From contig NC_081824.1 of the NCBI RefSeq assembly GCF_030867095.1, positions 50,316,882-50,380,881 of the forward strand: DNA of 64,000 nucleotides. Reading direction: 5' to 3'. Shown one piece after another: positions 1-11,533 of this stretch; within the stretch, counting starts at the first letter, position 1; each line of letters starts with the position of its first letter. The position numbers and the translations under genes are program-made. A model generated the notes under the pieces. That model saw only the letters and a program-made list of their open reading frames with translations. It searched no databases and was not told the origin of the DNA. The DNA comes from Alligator mississippiensis (Eukaryota > Chordata > Crocodylia > Alligatoridae).

Positions 1-1251
1 TGGGCAAATAATTTGGCTAGATACTAAATGATTCCTGGCAATTTGAAGTGTGTGGAACAACATATGTTAAGTAACTTTCTAGATTTCTTGTCAATATGTT
101 TCAATGATTTTTAAAGAGAAAATGTAACAAAGAAATATATATAAAGAAATAAATCACAATGTAAACACTGACCACTACCTCCAATGGTCTCCTATTTTTG
201 ATGTGTTTTGTTAGCAGGAGTTTTGTCAGTAGTTAAATGAGATACTTCCAAAGAAAATGAAATCACTAATTATCTTTGTAGCTGCCACCCTATTTTTAAC
301 AGTTTTGAATCAATTTCTTGGCATGGTATTAGATACACTGTGGAGGGTGTTTTTTTTGTTTTCTGGGTTTTGGAGGGGGGCGTGTTTCAGGGAAAAGTTG
401 TTAATATCACTGCTTTTTTATTTCAGACATTGAATGGGCTCCTATCAAACATACATACATACATACACACACACACATATTTGGGGCCAGGCTCTGATGT
501 CTGCTAGAAAGTAAATTGGAAGTAACTCCCTTGATTTCAATCTAACCAAGAATAGAAAAGATTTAGCCAACATGAGAATCAACACATGTTCCCAACAAGT
601 TTGCACATCTCATAAAATACAGATGGGAGTAACAGATCACTTACTGACTGACAATTTATTCCTTCCTTTGAATTTTAAGACTCTGATTTATGATGAGCTA
701 CTAAGTATAAAATATATCCCAGACTTTAAATTTAACCATTTTCCATCATAGGTCACCCAATCTATTAAAGTTATTGATTTTATTTTTCAAGTGGCCTTAA
801 TGTGAACAGAGGTAACAATTAATTGAGAAAAAATGCTTGTTCTGCAATACAGCCATACTGGCTATAAGGTCTGGGGAAATAAAGGGCACTCTAAGGTTAT
901 CACTGTATTTCTCAGCTCTTCATCAAGACATTCTCTATCAATATTTTTGGGTAGAGGATTAAACAAAATATATTAAAAATTAAGAAGACAACAAACTTGT
1001 CTCAGTCAATGGTATGTCGCACTAGAGGCCATAACCCCAAAAGAATTTGAGCACCTAATATCAGTGTTTAATTATCTTCACTGTAAAAATGTTCACCTTA
1101 TTTCTAAACAGATTTGTTTAGCTTCAACTTCTACACATTGGGTGTCACTATGCCTTTGACTTCTTTTTTCTGCAATACCTTCTGTTGCCAAACTTCTGTT
1201 CTTCTGTTGATCCTTACAGATTATAATGAAGGGTTTATCTGTACTACACAA
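1..1251. other. No gene seen; intergenic AT-rich DNA with a short microsatellite
   Basis: No open frame of note and no recognisable transposon protein. The only structured piece is an (ACAT)n/(AC)n microsatellite at about 449-478. Confidence 0.6.
449..478. repeat. ACAT/AC microsatellite
   Basis: Five ACAT units pass directly into an AC dinucleotide run. It is a simple slippage repeat with no sign of function. Confidence 0.85.
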
Positions 1252-1619
1252 TGGGCACATCTACACATGCATCCGACTGTGTAGTTGTTACTGTTCAGCA
1301 AGTACTAAATTACTGTGCAGTAACTGCCTTTAGTGAGTAGTCCTGGCAACATATGGGTCATTTCTGACCCTACTGCACAGTAACCAGAAGCTACTGTGCA
1401 GTAACGTTGGCATCGCAGTTTGTGACTGTTGAAGCTACATCGCCATAGCTCGTCAATACAGCAATGTAGCATCTCATGTGGACATGCCTAACATGGTGCT
1501 AGCTCTGCCTAGCTTGATCAGAAACTGACTTCTGATTAGCTGGGGCAGAATGCCAGATTAATAGACCTATACTATTTCCAGTCTGCAGAGGACAATTATT
1601 GTGGCATGTAGACATACCA
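1252..1619. mobile_element. Palindromic non-autonomous DNA element
   Basis: The two ends are imperfect inverted repeats: the left begins TGGGCACATCTACACATGC and the reverse complement of the right begins TGGTATGTCTACATGCC. The interior repeats the motif TACTGTGCAGTAAC in both orientations, so the whole copy can fold on itself. Related copies lie near 24727-24930, 42391-43125 and 55518-55775. There is no coding potential and no clear target-site duplication, so the superfamily is not assigned. Confidence 0.6.
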
Positions 1620-2004
1620 TAACCATCCCTCAGTCTTTTGTCTGATAAACTAAATGGACTAAGCTAATGGACTCCATTTATTAGATGTGTTTTCTAATCC
1701 TTTCATATCTTTTATGGCTCTTCTCTAAATCCTGTACAGTTTAAACAAAATCATTTTTAGAAATTAGGACACTAGAACTATACTTAATAATTTAGAAGTA
1801 GTCAAATCAATGTCTAATATGGAGATAACATAGCTTTCCTGCTCATTAATACATAAGCCCTTATTGCCCATAGCATCATAATATAAGATCATGTTTCCTT
1901 GTTTATCCACTATGACTTCCCACTCTTCTTCAGAGTCACTGCTTCCCCAGAACACAATCCTGTGTCTGGTAAGTATGGCCTATATCCTAAAGTCTTTAGA
2001 TGTC

Positions 2005-2195
2005 TAGACATGTGCTCTGGGGTGGAGGGTGGGGGTGCACTTTAATTAGAGTTGCTCTGAAAACTGCTCTAATTAAAGCACCCATAATGTCATGTGTATT
2101 CAGCATCCCATGTTTCAAAATGGCGATGGAGACACTTTAACTAAAGCCTGTTGAATAGTTAAGCACCCCTACCATCATCCATTAGTTAACACTCT
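2005..2195. repeat. Short interspersed repeat shared with 42.4 kb
   Basis: The stretch with TCTAGACATGTGCTC, a GGGGTGGAGGGTGGGGG tract, and TTTAATTAGAG followed by TAATTAAAGCA recurs in diverged form at about 42400-42580. That marks it as an interspersed, non-coding repeat. It is probably a part copy of the same palindromic element family. Confidence 0.5.
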
Positions 2196-2409
2196 AATCT
2201 TTGTGTTACCTGCAAAGTTTATGGGAATTTTACATTTTCATTTAGGTTGTTGAGAAAAACGTTAACATAGAACCAGGAACCAATCATTTCAAGCCCCCAC
2301 TATAACTATGCCCAACTGAGGATAATTTCACACTTACTGATACATTTTAAGACTTGTCAGTTTGTAATTCATTGAATTTGTGTCACATTACTTTTGCTTC
2401 ATCACTCTG

Positions 2410-3050
2410 CATATAAAAAAGGATGGAGTAGAATTTGAAAAAGTACAGAGAAGGGCGACCAAGATGATAAAGGGTATTGAACAGCTGCTATACCAGGAGT
2501 GACTAAAAAAGCTAGGGCTCTCTGGTTTGGAAAGGAGAAAGATGAATGAAAATATGATAAAAGTCTATAAACTCATGACGGGTGTGGACAATGTGAAAAG
2601 GGAACTGTTGCTCATCCAGTCTCAGAATAATATACCTAGGGGGCACCCACTGAAATTGGCAGGAGACAGGCTTAAAACTAAAAGTAGATTTTAATGCAGC
2701 ACATAATTAACTTATAAAACTATTATGGGAGGTTGTAGAGGCAGATAGAAGAGCCAGGCTCAGAAAGTGAGTAGTCAAATTCATGGATGATAGATCCATT
2801 AATAGGTATGAAACGGAACAGCCAGGAGTGTATCCTCCTATACCCCTTAACCAGAACTGGTAGATACCAGGGAGGATATAACAGTCATGCATCACTCTAG
2901 TTATACCCTGTTAACATGCAGCCAGCAGCCTCTCAGAGTGCCTGTTTCCAGGCCCAGCCAACCAGCACCCCCTACTGGATTCAGGCTGCAGTGCTAGATG
3001 GACCATTGGTGTGATCTAGGATGGCACTTATTTTATTCTTATGTTTCTTA
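2410..3050 (+). mobile_element. Old CR1 LINE 3' fragment
   Basis: The sense strand keeps the end of the CR1 reverse-transcriptase ORF (a GTACAGAGAAGGGCGACCAA stretch, the equivalent of VQRRAT), then the 3' UTR, closing near 3050 with the typical tail reading ATGGACCATTGGTGTGATCT. Many substitutions and small indels destroy all frames, so the copy is ancient. It is 5'-truncated, as nearly all CR1 insertions are. Confidence 0.7.
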
Positions 3051-3109
3051 ATTTGGTTAGAAGTAACATGCTTTACAGAAAATTAAAAATATAACATACT
3101 ATAAATCTG

Positions 3110-3400
3110 CCAGAGAGGGGTAGTCTCATCAAAAAAGATTAACTTGAGTTTGACTAGTTCTATTTTCTATGAACTTACAGTTAACCTTCATAATCATTCA
3201 TCAGTCAAGTCCTGCATCAGCTATTTTGTCATTTTGTCTAGGATGGATGTCAGTCTAACAGCCTATAATTACCAAGCTTATTCTATTTACCCTTTTTAAA
3301 TATTGGCATGCCACTGGCTTTCTTCTGGGGCTCTGGAACTTCCCTGTTTTTGAAGAGTTATTGAAACCCCCCATTTAACCAACCAGAAAGTTACTCAGCC
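3110..3400 (-). mobile_element. Worn antisense CR1/L3 reverse-transcriptase fragment
   Basis: Read on the plus strand, AACAGCCTATAATTACC followed by a pyrimidine-rich stretch and GGCTTTCTTC matches the antisense of the RT segment that is well preserved in the young copy near 33140-33210 (there GGGCCTATAGTTAGCC). No frame survives. The call rests on this correspondence alone. Confidence 0.5.
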
Positions 3401-3839
3401 AGCCCTACAACTAATGTATGTAGGTTAGCCAGACCTACTGACTTAATATCTACCACATTTCCTTGATTCCAAGATGAGAGGGTTTTTTCCCCATCCATCA
3501 GAGAGAAAACAAAGCCACATCTTAGAACTGAGTATCAAATTACTCCAGATGAGATCTTTTGGGTTCAGTGGTGCTGGGAGTCAAGCTTAGCCAGGGACAG
3601 TATCAGCAGTATGCAGGTTCCTTCTTCCAGTGTCTGCTCCCTACCTAGCTCCCTTACCCCCACCCTCGTCTCCCTCGCTGGCAGTTTTCTTAGAATCAGA
3701 TGAAGGCGGCTACACCTCATGTGGGACTCAGCTCTCAGCTGACATCAGCTGAGAAACTCTCTGTCGTAGTGGCAGATTAAACTAGGTATGGTGAACCCCT
3801 GTTGCTGGAAGCCCTGCCAGCTGACAGGACTCCCAGTTA

Positions 3840-3985
3840 CAGGGGAGACCCTACTACACCTGCAAATTAAAGCTTCATAGCAACCAGCTATAAAGTTAGT
3901 ACACATTTTTGAGGTCTAACTTTATAGCTGGTTGGAGCTTTTTAATCATGTGATAGCTTCTTTGCACGTGTAGCTGGTCTTCACA
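3840..3985. repeat. Foldback (hairpin) short element
   Basis: Two arms at about 3850-3898 and 3915-3975 are inverted copies. The inner 20 bases around AACCAGCTATAAAGTTAG are exact, and the outer arms share CTACACCTGCAAA-like sequence. The loop is about 16 bases. This is typical of a palindromic MITE; no coding sequence. Confidence 0.65.
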
Positions 3986-4089
3986 ATTAACCAGTTAATT
4001 GCATGATTCCTGTAGTGTGTAGAAGGTGCCTAAATTATATAATATAATCAAAAGCCAATTTATATTCCATCCCCTTGAACTGAGGGAGG

Positions 4090-4790
4090 TTCAAGTTTAG
4101 CATTTTTGATATTTGCCTAACCTGTTCTTAAAAACCTCTGATGACAAAGTATTCAGAGCCTTCCTATCTAACCTGATCCTGTGCTTTACTATAATTACAA
4201 CGTGAGAAATATTTTTATTATCCATAATAAACCTCCCTAAAAATTAAACCAATTACTTTTTAATTTACTTTTTGTGGATGGGGAGAAAACCTGATCACTG
4301 TCCCCTCTCAAAAAAAACAACAACCCCCCCCCCAAACAAACAATCAAACAAACAAACAAAAACTATACATATTTGAGGATTTATGTAACCACTAAACAAA
4401 CTTTCCAACTTTCCTTATGGGTCATATTTTTAAAGCCTCTGGACTTTCTTAAAATGTAGTGCCCAAAACAGTACATAGTACTCCAACTGAAGTCCTTCTA
4501 GTGCCATGTAGCATAGAATAATTTCCTCCTGTTAGTACAGCCAGGAACAAGATGTGCATATTTTGAAATAGCAGCATACTGTTAATCCATTCACTTTGGA
4601 GTACTATAATCTTCATAACCTTTTGACAGTTCTGCTGCCTAGCCAATTGTTTCCCATTTTATAGCTGAACATTTCATTCTTCCTTCCCAAGTGAAAGATG
4701 TTGCATTTGTCTTTACTGACCCTCATCTTACTGATTTCAGACTATTCCTCCAACCTGTCAACATCATTCTGAATTCTAATTCTCTTCTCT
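4090..4790 (-). mobile_element. Ancient antisense CR1/L3 3' part
   Basis: The antisense of the usual CR1 3' domain is legible. CTGTTCTTAAAAACCTCTGATGACA matches the part that encodes the end of ORF2, and TGTAGTGCCCAAAACAGTACATAGTACTCCAACTG matches the antisense of the QLEYCVQFWAP region. A simple-sequence tract of A, C and CAAA units at about 4307-4366 interrupts it. Many changes, no frame, old insertion. Confidence 0.6.
4307..4366. repeat. A/C-rich simple repeat
   Basis: An A-run, a C-run of about eleven and then CAAA/CAAACAAA units, within the old CR1 copy. No other content. Confidence 0.8.
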
Positions 4791-4829
4791 AAAATACTGG
4801 CAATTCCTCCTAACTTATTTAATTATTAG

Positions 4830-4900
4830 ATTTCTATGTCACCCTTCCTAAAAAGACCTCAGGACAGCTTACATTAAAAGAACAAAATAACTTCTAAAAG
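4830..4900. repeat. Short amniote interspersed repeat piece
   Basis: The phrase ATTAGATTTCTATGTCACCC followed by CTCAGGACAGCTTAC resembles a common amniote repeat; a diverged relative appears near 37296-37350 (ATTAGATTTATATCTCACCC). The name is not assigned. Confidence 0.35.
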
Positions 4901-5094
4901 CACAATATTAAAATAAGAAACTATAACAAACCCCTCCCCCCAGCTTGAAAATTCAAATCAACCTCCCACCTCCTATTCCTCCCACCTCCTTGCTTATCAC
5001 CTATTAGATTGTACCCTCAACCCAAACCTCACTTCCCAACTCCCATTCACTAACTCCATAATAATTTTTAAAAAAATCTTTTCATTGTCACTTG

Positions 5095-6420
5095 TGAATT
5101 TGTGCTAAAAGGGTCGGGACTACTACTGCGCTTATTGGTATCGGCCATACCCAGTTGTTAGCAATTTGGGTTTGGTCCATGCATGTTCCCCCGCTCCAGA
5201 CAGGATGTCTCATCAGAGTAGTGGCCTCCTCCATGTCGAGTAATTCGCCTCCATGATTTAATACGAGGCGCCCCACCCACATTACTGGGGTCTCCTCTGG
5301 GCTGATTTTTGTCTCCCTGATTAAATCTTGCATCTCCCCCCTTGTCCAGGTCCGGTAGACTGCAACCGTCTGGGTTACCTCACCCTCCACCGTTGTTTTG
5401 ACTGTGGTGATTGGATTTACTTGGAAGGTGGGGGCACTCGCGGTGTCGGTCTTCTGGGGAAGACTGGGGTATACTGAGGGGATTTTGTATGGTGGTGGTG
5501 AGGGAGGTGGCGCTAGAGGGTCTGTGATTGATCCCTTTGTTAACACCGTAGGGGGCGCCGAAGCATTATTCCCTACATTTCCTGGTGAGACGGTAGGGGG
5601 CGCTAGAGGGCCGCTGTTCTCCTCCCCTCCTGGGGTGATGTCACTTACCCCTCCCATCTTGTGAGCTGCGCCCTCCTTACCCGCAGCATCCGTCGGGTTT
5701 TTCCGCGCCTTTTCTTCGCCAAACGTATCTTTCTCCTCAGCGTGGCCACCATTTTGAGACCTTAACCTTGCAAGTTTTGCATTCTTGTCGGCGACATCTT
5801 GGGCCAAGGCCTTGATGTCACTGGCTTGGTTCGCTGCAAGTCTTAAGGGCTCAGTTATTGTTCTAAACATTATATTGATAACTTTTCCTTTTTTCCATTT
5901 TTCTCCTCCACATCTCCACTGGGAGGACTCTCGCCCCTTTTCCTCTAATTGTTCCCTGAGCTCCGTTAGGATTTCACTCTCTCTACTCTCATCACGGAGA
6001 GTGGGGCAATTGAACCTGTCCGATGGTGTGGCATAGCCGCTACTCTGTTTTACATATTTGATGCATTGCCCATATTCTCATCTGGGGTTTTTATCTTTGT
6101 TGTCGGCGATTTCTTTCGATGTTATAAAAGGAATTACGTCTTGGGCTTTATCATAAGGCCGATACCTCACTGCTGGGCTCGACATTAGGCAGGCAAACGC
6201 GGCTGGAGTTAGGTTCTCCACGATCCGTTCCTTCTTGTCCTTGGAGTTGCAGCGGCAATTACAGAAAAGTACCCTTTAATCGGGCCTGTTACAGCTCCGT
6301 GGTACCGGGCATGATCTTGCAAATCAGTGGTACTCTCAACCAGGGGCCGTTGACAGTCCCTCCAGGGGCAGTTTAATGACACATAATCAACCCCATCCTC
6401 CTCACTTTTCGAGGATCTTT
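5095..6420 (-). pseudogene. Fossil retroviral gag region
   Basis: The region lies where gag belongs, between the primer-binding site and the truncation point. The upstream third looks like a matrix-type segment. The later part, about 260 codons in one frame (5870 to 5088), starts with a charged helical stretch rich in Ala, Lys, Asp and Glu, then a long Pro/Thr/Ser-rich linker with several APPT and APPPSPPP motifs, then a folded-looking segment with Trp residues that resembles the start of a capsid domain. It is cut off before any zinc knuckle. The copy is broken; class is not certain, since only the primer site and this Gag style are available. Confidence 0.6.
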
Positions 6421-6455
6421 AATTTGGGGCATTATTCCTCTCTCGCTCCTTCGGC

Positions 6456-6474
6456 GATCCCATCGTTGTCGCCA
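6456..6474 (-). other. Retroviral primer-binding site, tRNA-Ser-like
   Basis: Immediately after the LTR the minus strand reads TGGCGACAACGATGGGATC. From family knowledge the 3' end of vertebrate tRNA-Ser(GCT) would pair with TGGCGACGAGGATGGGAT, so 16 of the first 18 positions agree. Serine as primer is therefore inferred. Confidence 0.5.
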
Positions 6475-7306
6475 TGTGGGCCACGATTCCCAGATAGTGT
6501 TTGGGAAATGGCCGCAGTTGAGTGTTGAGTGGGGCAGTGGGTGGTGACACCAACCCAGACACGCTCGGGGATGCCAGGTGCGAGAGAGAGGGAGAAAGAG
6601 CGCGGTACCGAGGCAAATGGTAGGTGAAGAAAATTTATAAGTTTACTTACAAGCCAACCAGATGATTAACGAGTTGAAGTAACTTGATGAATACAGGAAC
6701 TAATTACAAGGACTATTTACAGTTGCAGGTGGACACAGATGACGTGGTACAGGTAGGGAAAATGAACAAATGATGGTTAGCGGCGCGTGACAAGTAAGGT
6801 GTAGTCGTGAAGGTTGACTGCAGCTGAAAGTAATAACAATACAAGTATGATGCCTGGTTGGGCAACACCCAGGGCATTCCGGATTGCGTGTGGTCTAACT
6901 ATAAGCTGTAGCAGCCTATGCTAGAAATCTAGCTAGAAGCCTAGGGATCTGTCCAGACGGCAAGACAGGTGATCAGGCTGTCTTTTAGATCTGATCCCAA
7001 GGACCGGAGTCTGGGAGCATCTGGGGACCCCACGCTGAGGCGCGCAGTCCCCTTTATAGACTCCCTAGCCAATCAGGGTGCCCCCTTGATGGAACATTCT
7101 GGAGGCCTCAGCATGCTGGTCCAGCCAGTCACGCTCTAGGGGTAACTCCTGACTGGTTAGGCTATGAGCGATCACGCACTGTCCTCATGATGGTGCATAT
7201 TAAGGTCACATTCCTCCGCCACTGCGTCACCGAATGTCACTCACAGGTAGCCATGTCATGTAATGTCTCAAACAAAAATCTGGTGGAGTCACATCACCTC
7301 CTGACA
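6475..7306 (-). repeat. LTR of the truncated retrovirus
   Basis: The unit starts TGTCAGGAGG and ends GGCCCACA on the minus strand, so it has the standard TG...CA ends and is 832 bases long. A TATA box (TATAAA, plus-strand 7053-7058) lies downstream of an inverted CCAAT box near 7068, giving a credible U3 promoter facing left. The length from the TATA box to the end is about 570 bases, a long R-U5. No partner LTR is found in the window. Confidence 0.6.
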
Positions 7307-8634
7307 TTCATATTTCCTCTCATCCCTACCAGTTCCCACTCCTATACCTTATACCTAGGGAATTCCCTCACAAAGCTGGTATTCTCCTCTCCCACGGAAG
7401 AGGGCCATGGCTACCCCACAAATCCACTCATCTTCTCTTTCCTCCAAAAGAAACACATTATTCCATTCAAACAATTATAGCAGGCAATACAATACCTCTC
7501 CCTACCTCTGCCAAAGGGCAATATCAAAGGGTTCCCCGCAGCCCTTAAAAGGTTGGTTAGACCCTTCTTCTTTCCAGCTCAGGTGGCAATGTTCAGTGCT
7601 CCAGCCCTCCCCAACTGTGGACTCTGCAAATATCTTGTCACCTGTGTATTATATAAGCATACTGTCTTACAACATCCAAGTTATAATGAAACATTGATCA
7701 GTACTGGACTCAGAACAAATTGCAGAAGGATCCCTTCTATAAACTGTTTGACAGTAAATTGTAAATAGCTACTGAGTTTTATTTGTATTTAGTTGTCCTG
7801 CCTTCCAATAATCTCAGCTGCAAGTTCCTAGTTTGTTGATCAAAATATCTGTTAATCTTCAGCAACATGTTCTTGTTTCACCTTCTTTCTTTTATTTTCA
7901 GGTCATTAAAGACCTGCTGATGTAACCATCCTGGTCTGTTATTATACATCCCATCTTTCCTCCACATCGTGATTTGAAGATGTGTCTAATAACTATCCAA
8001 AAGTAAGCAAGCTGTAGCTATAGAAAAAAACTGAAATGTAATAAATAAATGCTACCACTTGAGGTTTCCCAGTGCAGATTGATGCCCTGAATTGAAACGA
8101 AAAGGGATAGTAAAGATTTATTACTTTAAGATGTTCTGTTAGGGAATTTTAATGAATTAATTTGGATGTTAGCATTAGTATTTTATACTCCATGTGAATT
8201 CGTGGAACACAAAAGTTTCCAAATGTTCCATGGAGAAAATATTGTTTACCCTCTCCACACTGGAGCTACAATAATTCGAGTAGGAATAGGCAACATGATA
8301 TGTCTTTCCAGACCAATATAAAACAAACATTTTTTCTTGTTTGAACTTCAGCAGGTCTTTAAGATGCACTGCTACCCCTGTGTAAACTCTGTAAATGACC
8401 TCACATTTAAAAATGATTTGTTTCCAGTCTGAGCTTGTTTACTTTCAACTTCCATTATCTTTAGTTTGTTATACCTTTGCTTTGTTCTAGGGTAATCAAA
8501 AACACGGTCTTCAGTATTTGACTGGGATTTTTTTCTATATTAACCCCAATTCCCATGATCTTTTAATCACCAAGTCTAGTGCTGAAAAACTAATTCTGTA
8601 GTTACCACTAATATATTTTATTGACTAATCCTTA
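7307..8634. other. Unassigned stretch with no gene recognised
   Basis: Sequence from 7307 to about 7680 is pyrimidine-rich on the plus strand and could be part of another repeat, but nothing names it. From there to 8634 it is ordinary AT-rich DNA. No frame carries a recognisable domain. Confidence 0.5.
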
Positions 8635-9440
8635 CTAGGGTCAAAATGAAAGCAAATAAAGATAGCTCAATGGCCATTGATGGCTCATCACAGGCTCCTT
8701 GTCCAGTTAGGAGAAAGTACTTAAGTGGAGTTCCCCAGGAGTCTGTTGTGGGACAGGTATTGTTTGATATCTTTATTAACAGTTTGGAGGGTGAAATAAA
8801 TTTACACTTTGGATTACACTTTGGAAAGCTGTGGATCACATTAAATTGGGTGAAGTTGCAGACACTCAAGAGGAAAGGGCTAGGATACAGCACGACTTAG
8901 ATCAGCTGGTGAAATAGTTTGGAATGAATTGGATGACATTGAACAAGGACAAGTACAAAGTTTTGCATGTACAGTGCACAAATTAGTGCACAATTACATG
9001 CACAAATACAGACTGGCTGGTTAGGCTGCAGTACTGCAAAAAAGGATGTTGTGGGGGTACCGTGGGCCATAAGATGAATATGAGCCAACAGTACACTCTT
9101 GTTGGAAAAAAGCTAACAGTATTTTGGGTTGTATTAAGAGGAGGGTCATTTTCAAATCAAAAGAAGTTATCCTTCTGCACTGTTTCAGAACTGGTGAGGC
9201 CTCACCTGAAGGACTATGTCCAATTATGGGCCCCACACTTGAAGAAACATGTGGACAGATTATAGAACCCAGCAGAGAGTGACAACAATGATTAGAAACA
9301 TGATTTATAAAGAAAGGCTGAAAGAACTAGAGTTATATCATCCGGAGAAGAGAAGACTGAGCAGGAATCAGATAACAAATTTCAAATACCAGAAAGGTGA
9401 TTATAGAGGATGGAGATAGACTATTATCTGTCTATGGACA
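8635..9440 (+). mobile_element. Old CR1 LINE fragment, sense
   Basis: The plus strand retains the RT block as GVPQESVVGQ...LFDIFIN (consensus GVPQGSVLGPLLFNIFIN) at about 8730-8780. The ADDTKLWG region has been deleted or badly worn, then come the equivalents of HKMNMS (9074-9090) and VRPHLKDYVQLWAPHLKK (9195-9245), and the start of the 3' domain (RRLSRN...). Several frameshifts and a stop before VQRRAT show long decay. The 3' end is lost where an LTR-like sequence begins near 9456. Confidence 0.75.
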
Positions 9441-9455
9441 CAAGGGCCAGGACTA

Positions 9456-9726
9456 TGTGGTATATGGAATGTACCTTAAGGGCCCACCAGTGGGATGACC
9501 CAGTCTCTCCCCCTGATGCCCTATGGGTATGTTTATGGTGATGGGTAGATGTAGTTCCTCCTCCAAGCTGTGAACATGTGAGTTTCTGAATCCTGTTCCT
9601 AATAAAGATGAAGCTGTTTACCACCCCACCGGTCTCTGCTGAATGCTGATTTGAGGATAGAACCCCAAAAGCATGGAGGTCTGAGTGAGCACCCCATCCC
9701 TGGAACCCAATAGCATAGAGTAAACA
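9456..9726 (+). repeat. Possible ERV-L-like LTR
   Basis: A TGTGG start at 9456, an AATAAAG polyadenylation signal near 9600, and a CA near 9726 outline a short LTR that sits at the end of the old CR1. A few bases further on is a primer-binding-site-like sequence. No partner LTR is evident, so the call is tentative. Confidence 0.35.
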
Positions 9727-9731
9727 TTATA

Positions 9732-9749
9732 TGGTTTTAGAAGTGGGAT
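9732..9749 (+). other. Possible tRNA-Leu-type primer-binding site
   Basis: TGGTTTTAGAAGTGGGAT differs at three positions from the TGGTGTCAGAAGTGGGAT site known for ERV-L elements primed by tRNA-Leu. Its place just after a TG...CA unit supports the reading, but the match is short. Confidence 0.4.
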
Positions 9750-11432
9750 ACAGATTGGACACCAGCATCCATCATGGCAAAAAGAGATGAGCCATACTCC
9801 TACGTAGTAAACCCCCCCCCCCCCCAACAGTAATATCTACAGGAGGAACAGAAGATAGTTAAGAAAGGATTACTCATCAGCAAGCAGGCCAGAGACAGCA
9901 AGAGTAGAAGTTACCACCAGGGGGAGTGACTGTCAAGCAGCCAAGGGGCAGGCAGCACAAAAGTAAGGGCTGAAAGCAGCTGGGTTAAGCTACAGCACAG
10001 AAGGGTAAGCTGACCATCAAGCCCAAGTGGAAACCTCTGTGTGTGGCTGGGGTACCATGTGACAGGAAGAGGTGAGGCTTTGGGGCACATAAGCCCAGTG
10101 CCTGAGACCAAGCAGGCAGTCTGTCCCTGCATGCTGCAGGGAGAGGAGTTTATGACTGCAGGAAACAGACTGTCCAGCACCTGAGCTATCCCACAGAGCA
10201 GGAAGGGAAGAGCTAAGGGAAACTCATGGCATGGTGAAGCAATGACACAGAGAGGGATGGATTTTAGTTGGGTAGCAATTTTCTGTTTAAAAGTTGTGAT
10301 TCAGCTTGATACCATAGGACCAGATGGTGGCTGTTGTGGAGGACAGAGGGGTACATGGTAGGGCACTTTGTGACAGGCAGCCTAACTTGGGGATCAGGAA
10401 CCCAGCATGCTGAGGGCTGGTATAGAGATGTTGGGTCAAGACTGGCAGAGCTGAGACCAGTGGGGTCAGGGATTCGGATGACTGAGGGCTGGGGCAGAGC
10501 TACAGTGGCCTTGTAGAGGGCTGGAGAAATTAGGCCAAGGACAGGAGGCTAGGGGCATGGTAGTGAAGCTAAAGCGAGGAAGGGTCTAAAGCCAGAACAA
10601 GCTTTAACTAAGAAGGCTGAGCCTGGTGCAAGAAACTGAAGCCCAAGAGGGGCTAAAGCTATACTAGGTCCAGGGGCCCAGAAGGCTAAGGGGGTTGACT
10701 GGCAGACGGGGCCAGAGGGCCCAGTGGAAGAACTCAAAGTAACACCTGAAAGACTTGGATACTGCTGTAGGGGAGGATGGAGGCCACAAAATAAGCACAT
10801 AAGGCAAGTGGTACCCTGAAGCACCAATAGGGCCAGGACCACAATGTAGTGCCCATGGGCAACTGGTGCCTCCTAAGTCTGGGGGGGCACCAGCAGGGCA
10901 CAACCAGGGGGGTCCCCCAGTGGCCAGCACTCTCTGTGCCCCTCTACCAGCCAGGGCGCTCCCTCTCAGGTGGGGAGCCAACATTCTCAGGGAAGCATAT
11001 GCCCCCTGTGCCCCCCCCCCCCCATGCATCACCTATGCTAGTGCCCAAAGGGCAAGCCTAAGTGGACTAGGCTCACCCTGGGACAGCTTCCTGAAACCCT
11101 ATAAATTATATAAAGGTGTGGCAGATGAATTAAAAAGGGAGGGTACTGTGAGAAGCTGGAGTTGGGGGTAGGAGTCACCTGGCCACCAGGGGTGTCAGGG
11201 CCACCGCTGGGGTGGGGTCCTGCTACACTTATTCAACAGGTTTGACTTCCTGAGCTTCACATTGGATGGATCTGGAAACCAGGAAATCTTTCTACTCTTA
11301 GATCCATCATTTAATCTTTGGTCCATAAACCTAAAAATGAAGGAAAATGTTAGCTATCACCTGGAATTTGCTGCAATCTTTATAGTCTTTTCTTGAAATG
11401 ATTCTTAACTTTGGATTGGAGCCTAAAGGCTC
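9750..11432. other. Unassigned G-rich stretch, perhaps interior of an LTR element
   Basis: From 9750 to about 11240 the plus strand is strongly purine-rich (GGGGCT, AGGGCTGGGG phrases) with C-runs at 9813-9828 and 11013-11023. A purine tract AAAAAGGGAGGG at about 11131-11143 would suit a polypurine tract before a 3' LTR, but no second LTR matching 9456-9726 could be seen. No frame shows a retroviral domain. From 11240 to 11432 the DNA is ordinary and AT-rich. Confidence 0.35.
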
Positions 11433-11533
11433 CTCATCAGACTGTGGATAATCCAGGTCACATTCACATGCATCAAATCTACACTATGGAGGGCAAGAAA
11501 TCATTTGCAAGAAAAAAAATTTAAAAGGGGAGC
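11433..11533 (+). repeat. Left arm of a 100-bp inverted repeat
   Basis: This arm is the reverse complement of 12704-12805 with about three mismatches in 100 bases. It is preceded by a small perfect palindrome (GGAGCCTAAAGGCTCC, 11418-11432). The arms could be long terminal inverted repeats of an unnamed 1.37-kb DNA element or the trace of an inverted duplication. Confidence 0.8.

Larger units (their letters stand above)
5095..7306 (-). mobile_element. Truncated endogenous retrovirus (one LTR, leader, part of gag)
   Basis: Reading on the minus strand the order is an LTR (7306 to 6475), a primer-binding site directly after it (6474-6456), a short leader, and a gag-like region down to about 5095, where the sequence changes abruptly to ordinary flanking DNA. 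No protease, polymerase, envelope or second LTR is present, so only the 5' part of a provirus remains. The gag region is broken, with a few breaks, but a long middle-to-late portion is still legible, so the insertion is of moderate rather than great age. Confidence 0.7.

Noticed and set aside
5398-5664. 88-codon plus-strand frame
   Set aside because: Antisense shadow of the gag region; Gly-rich composition comes from its proline-rich linker.
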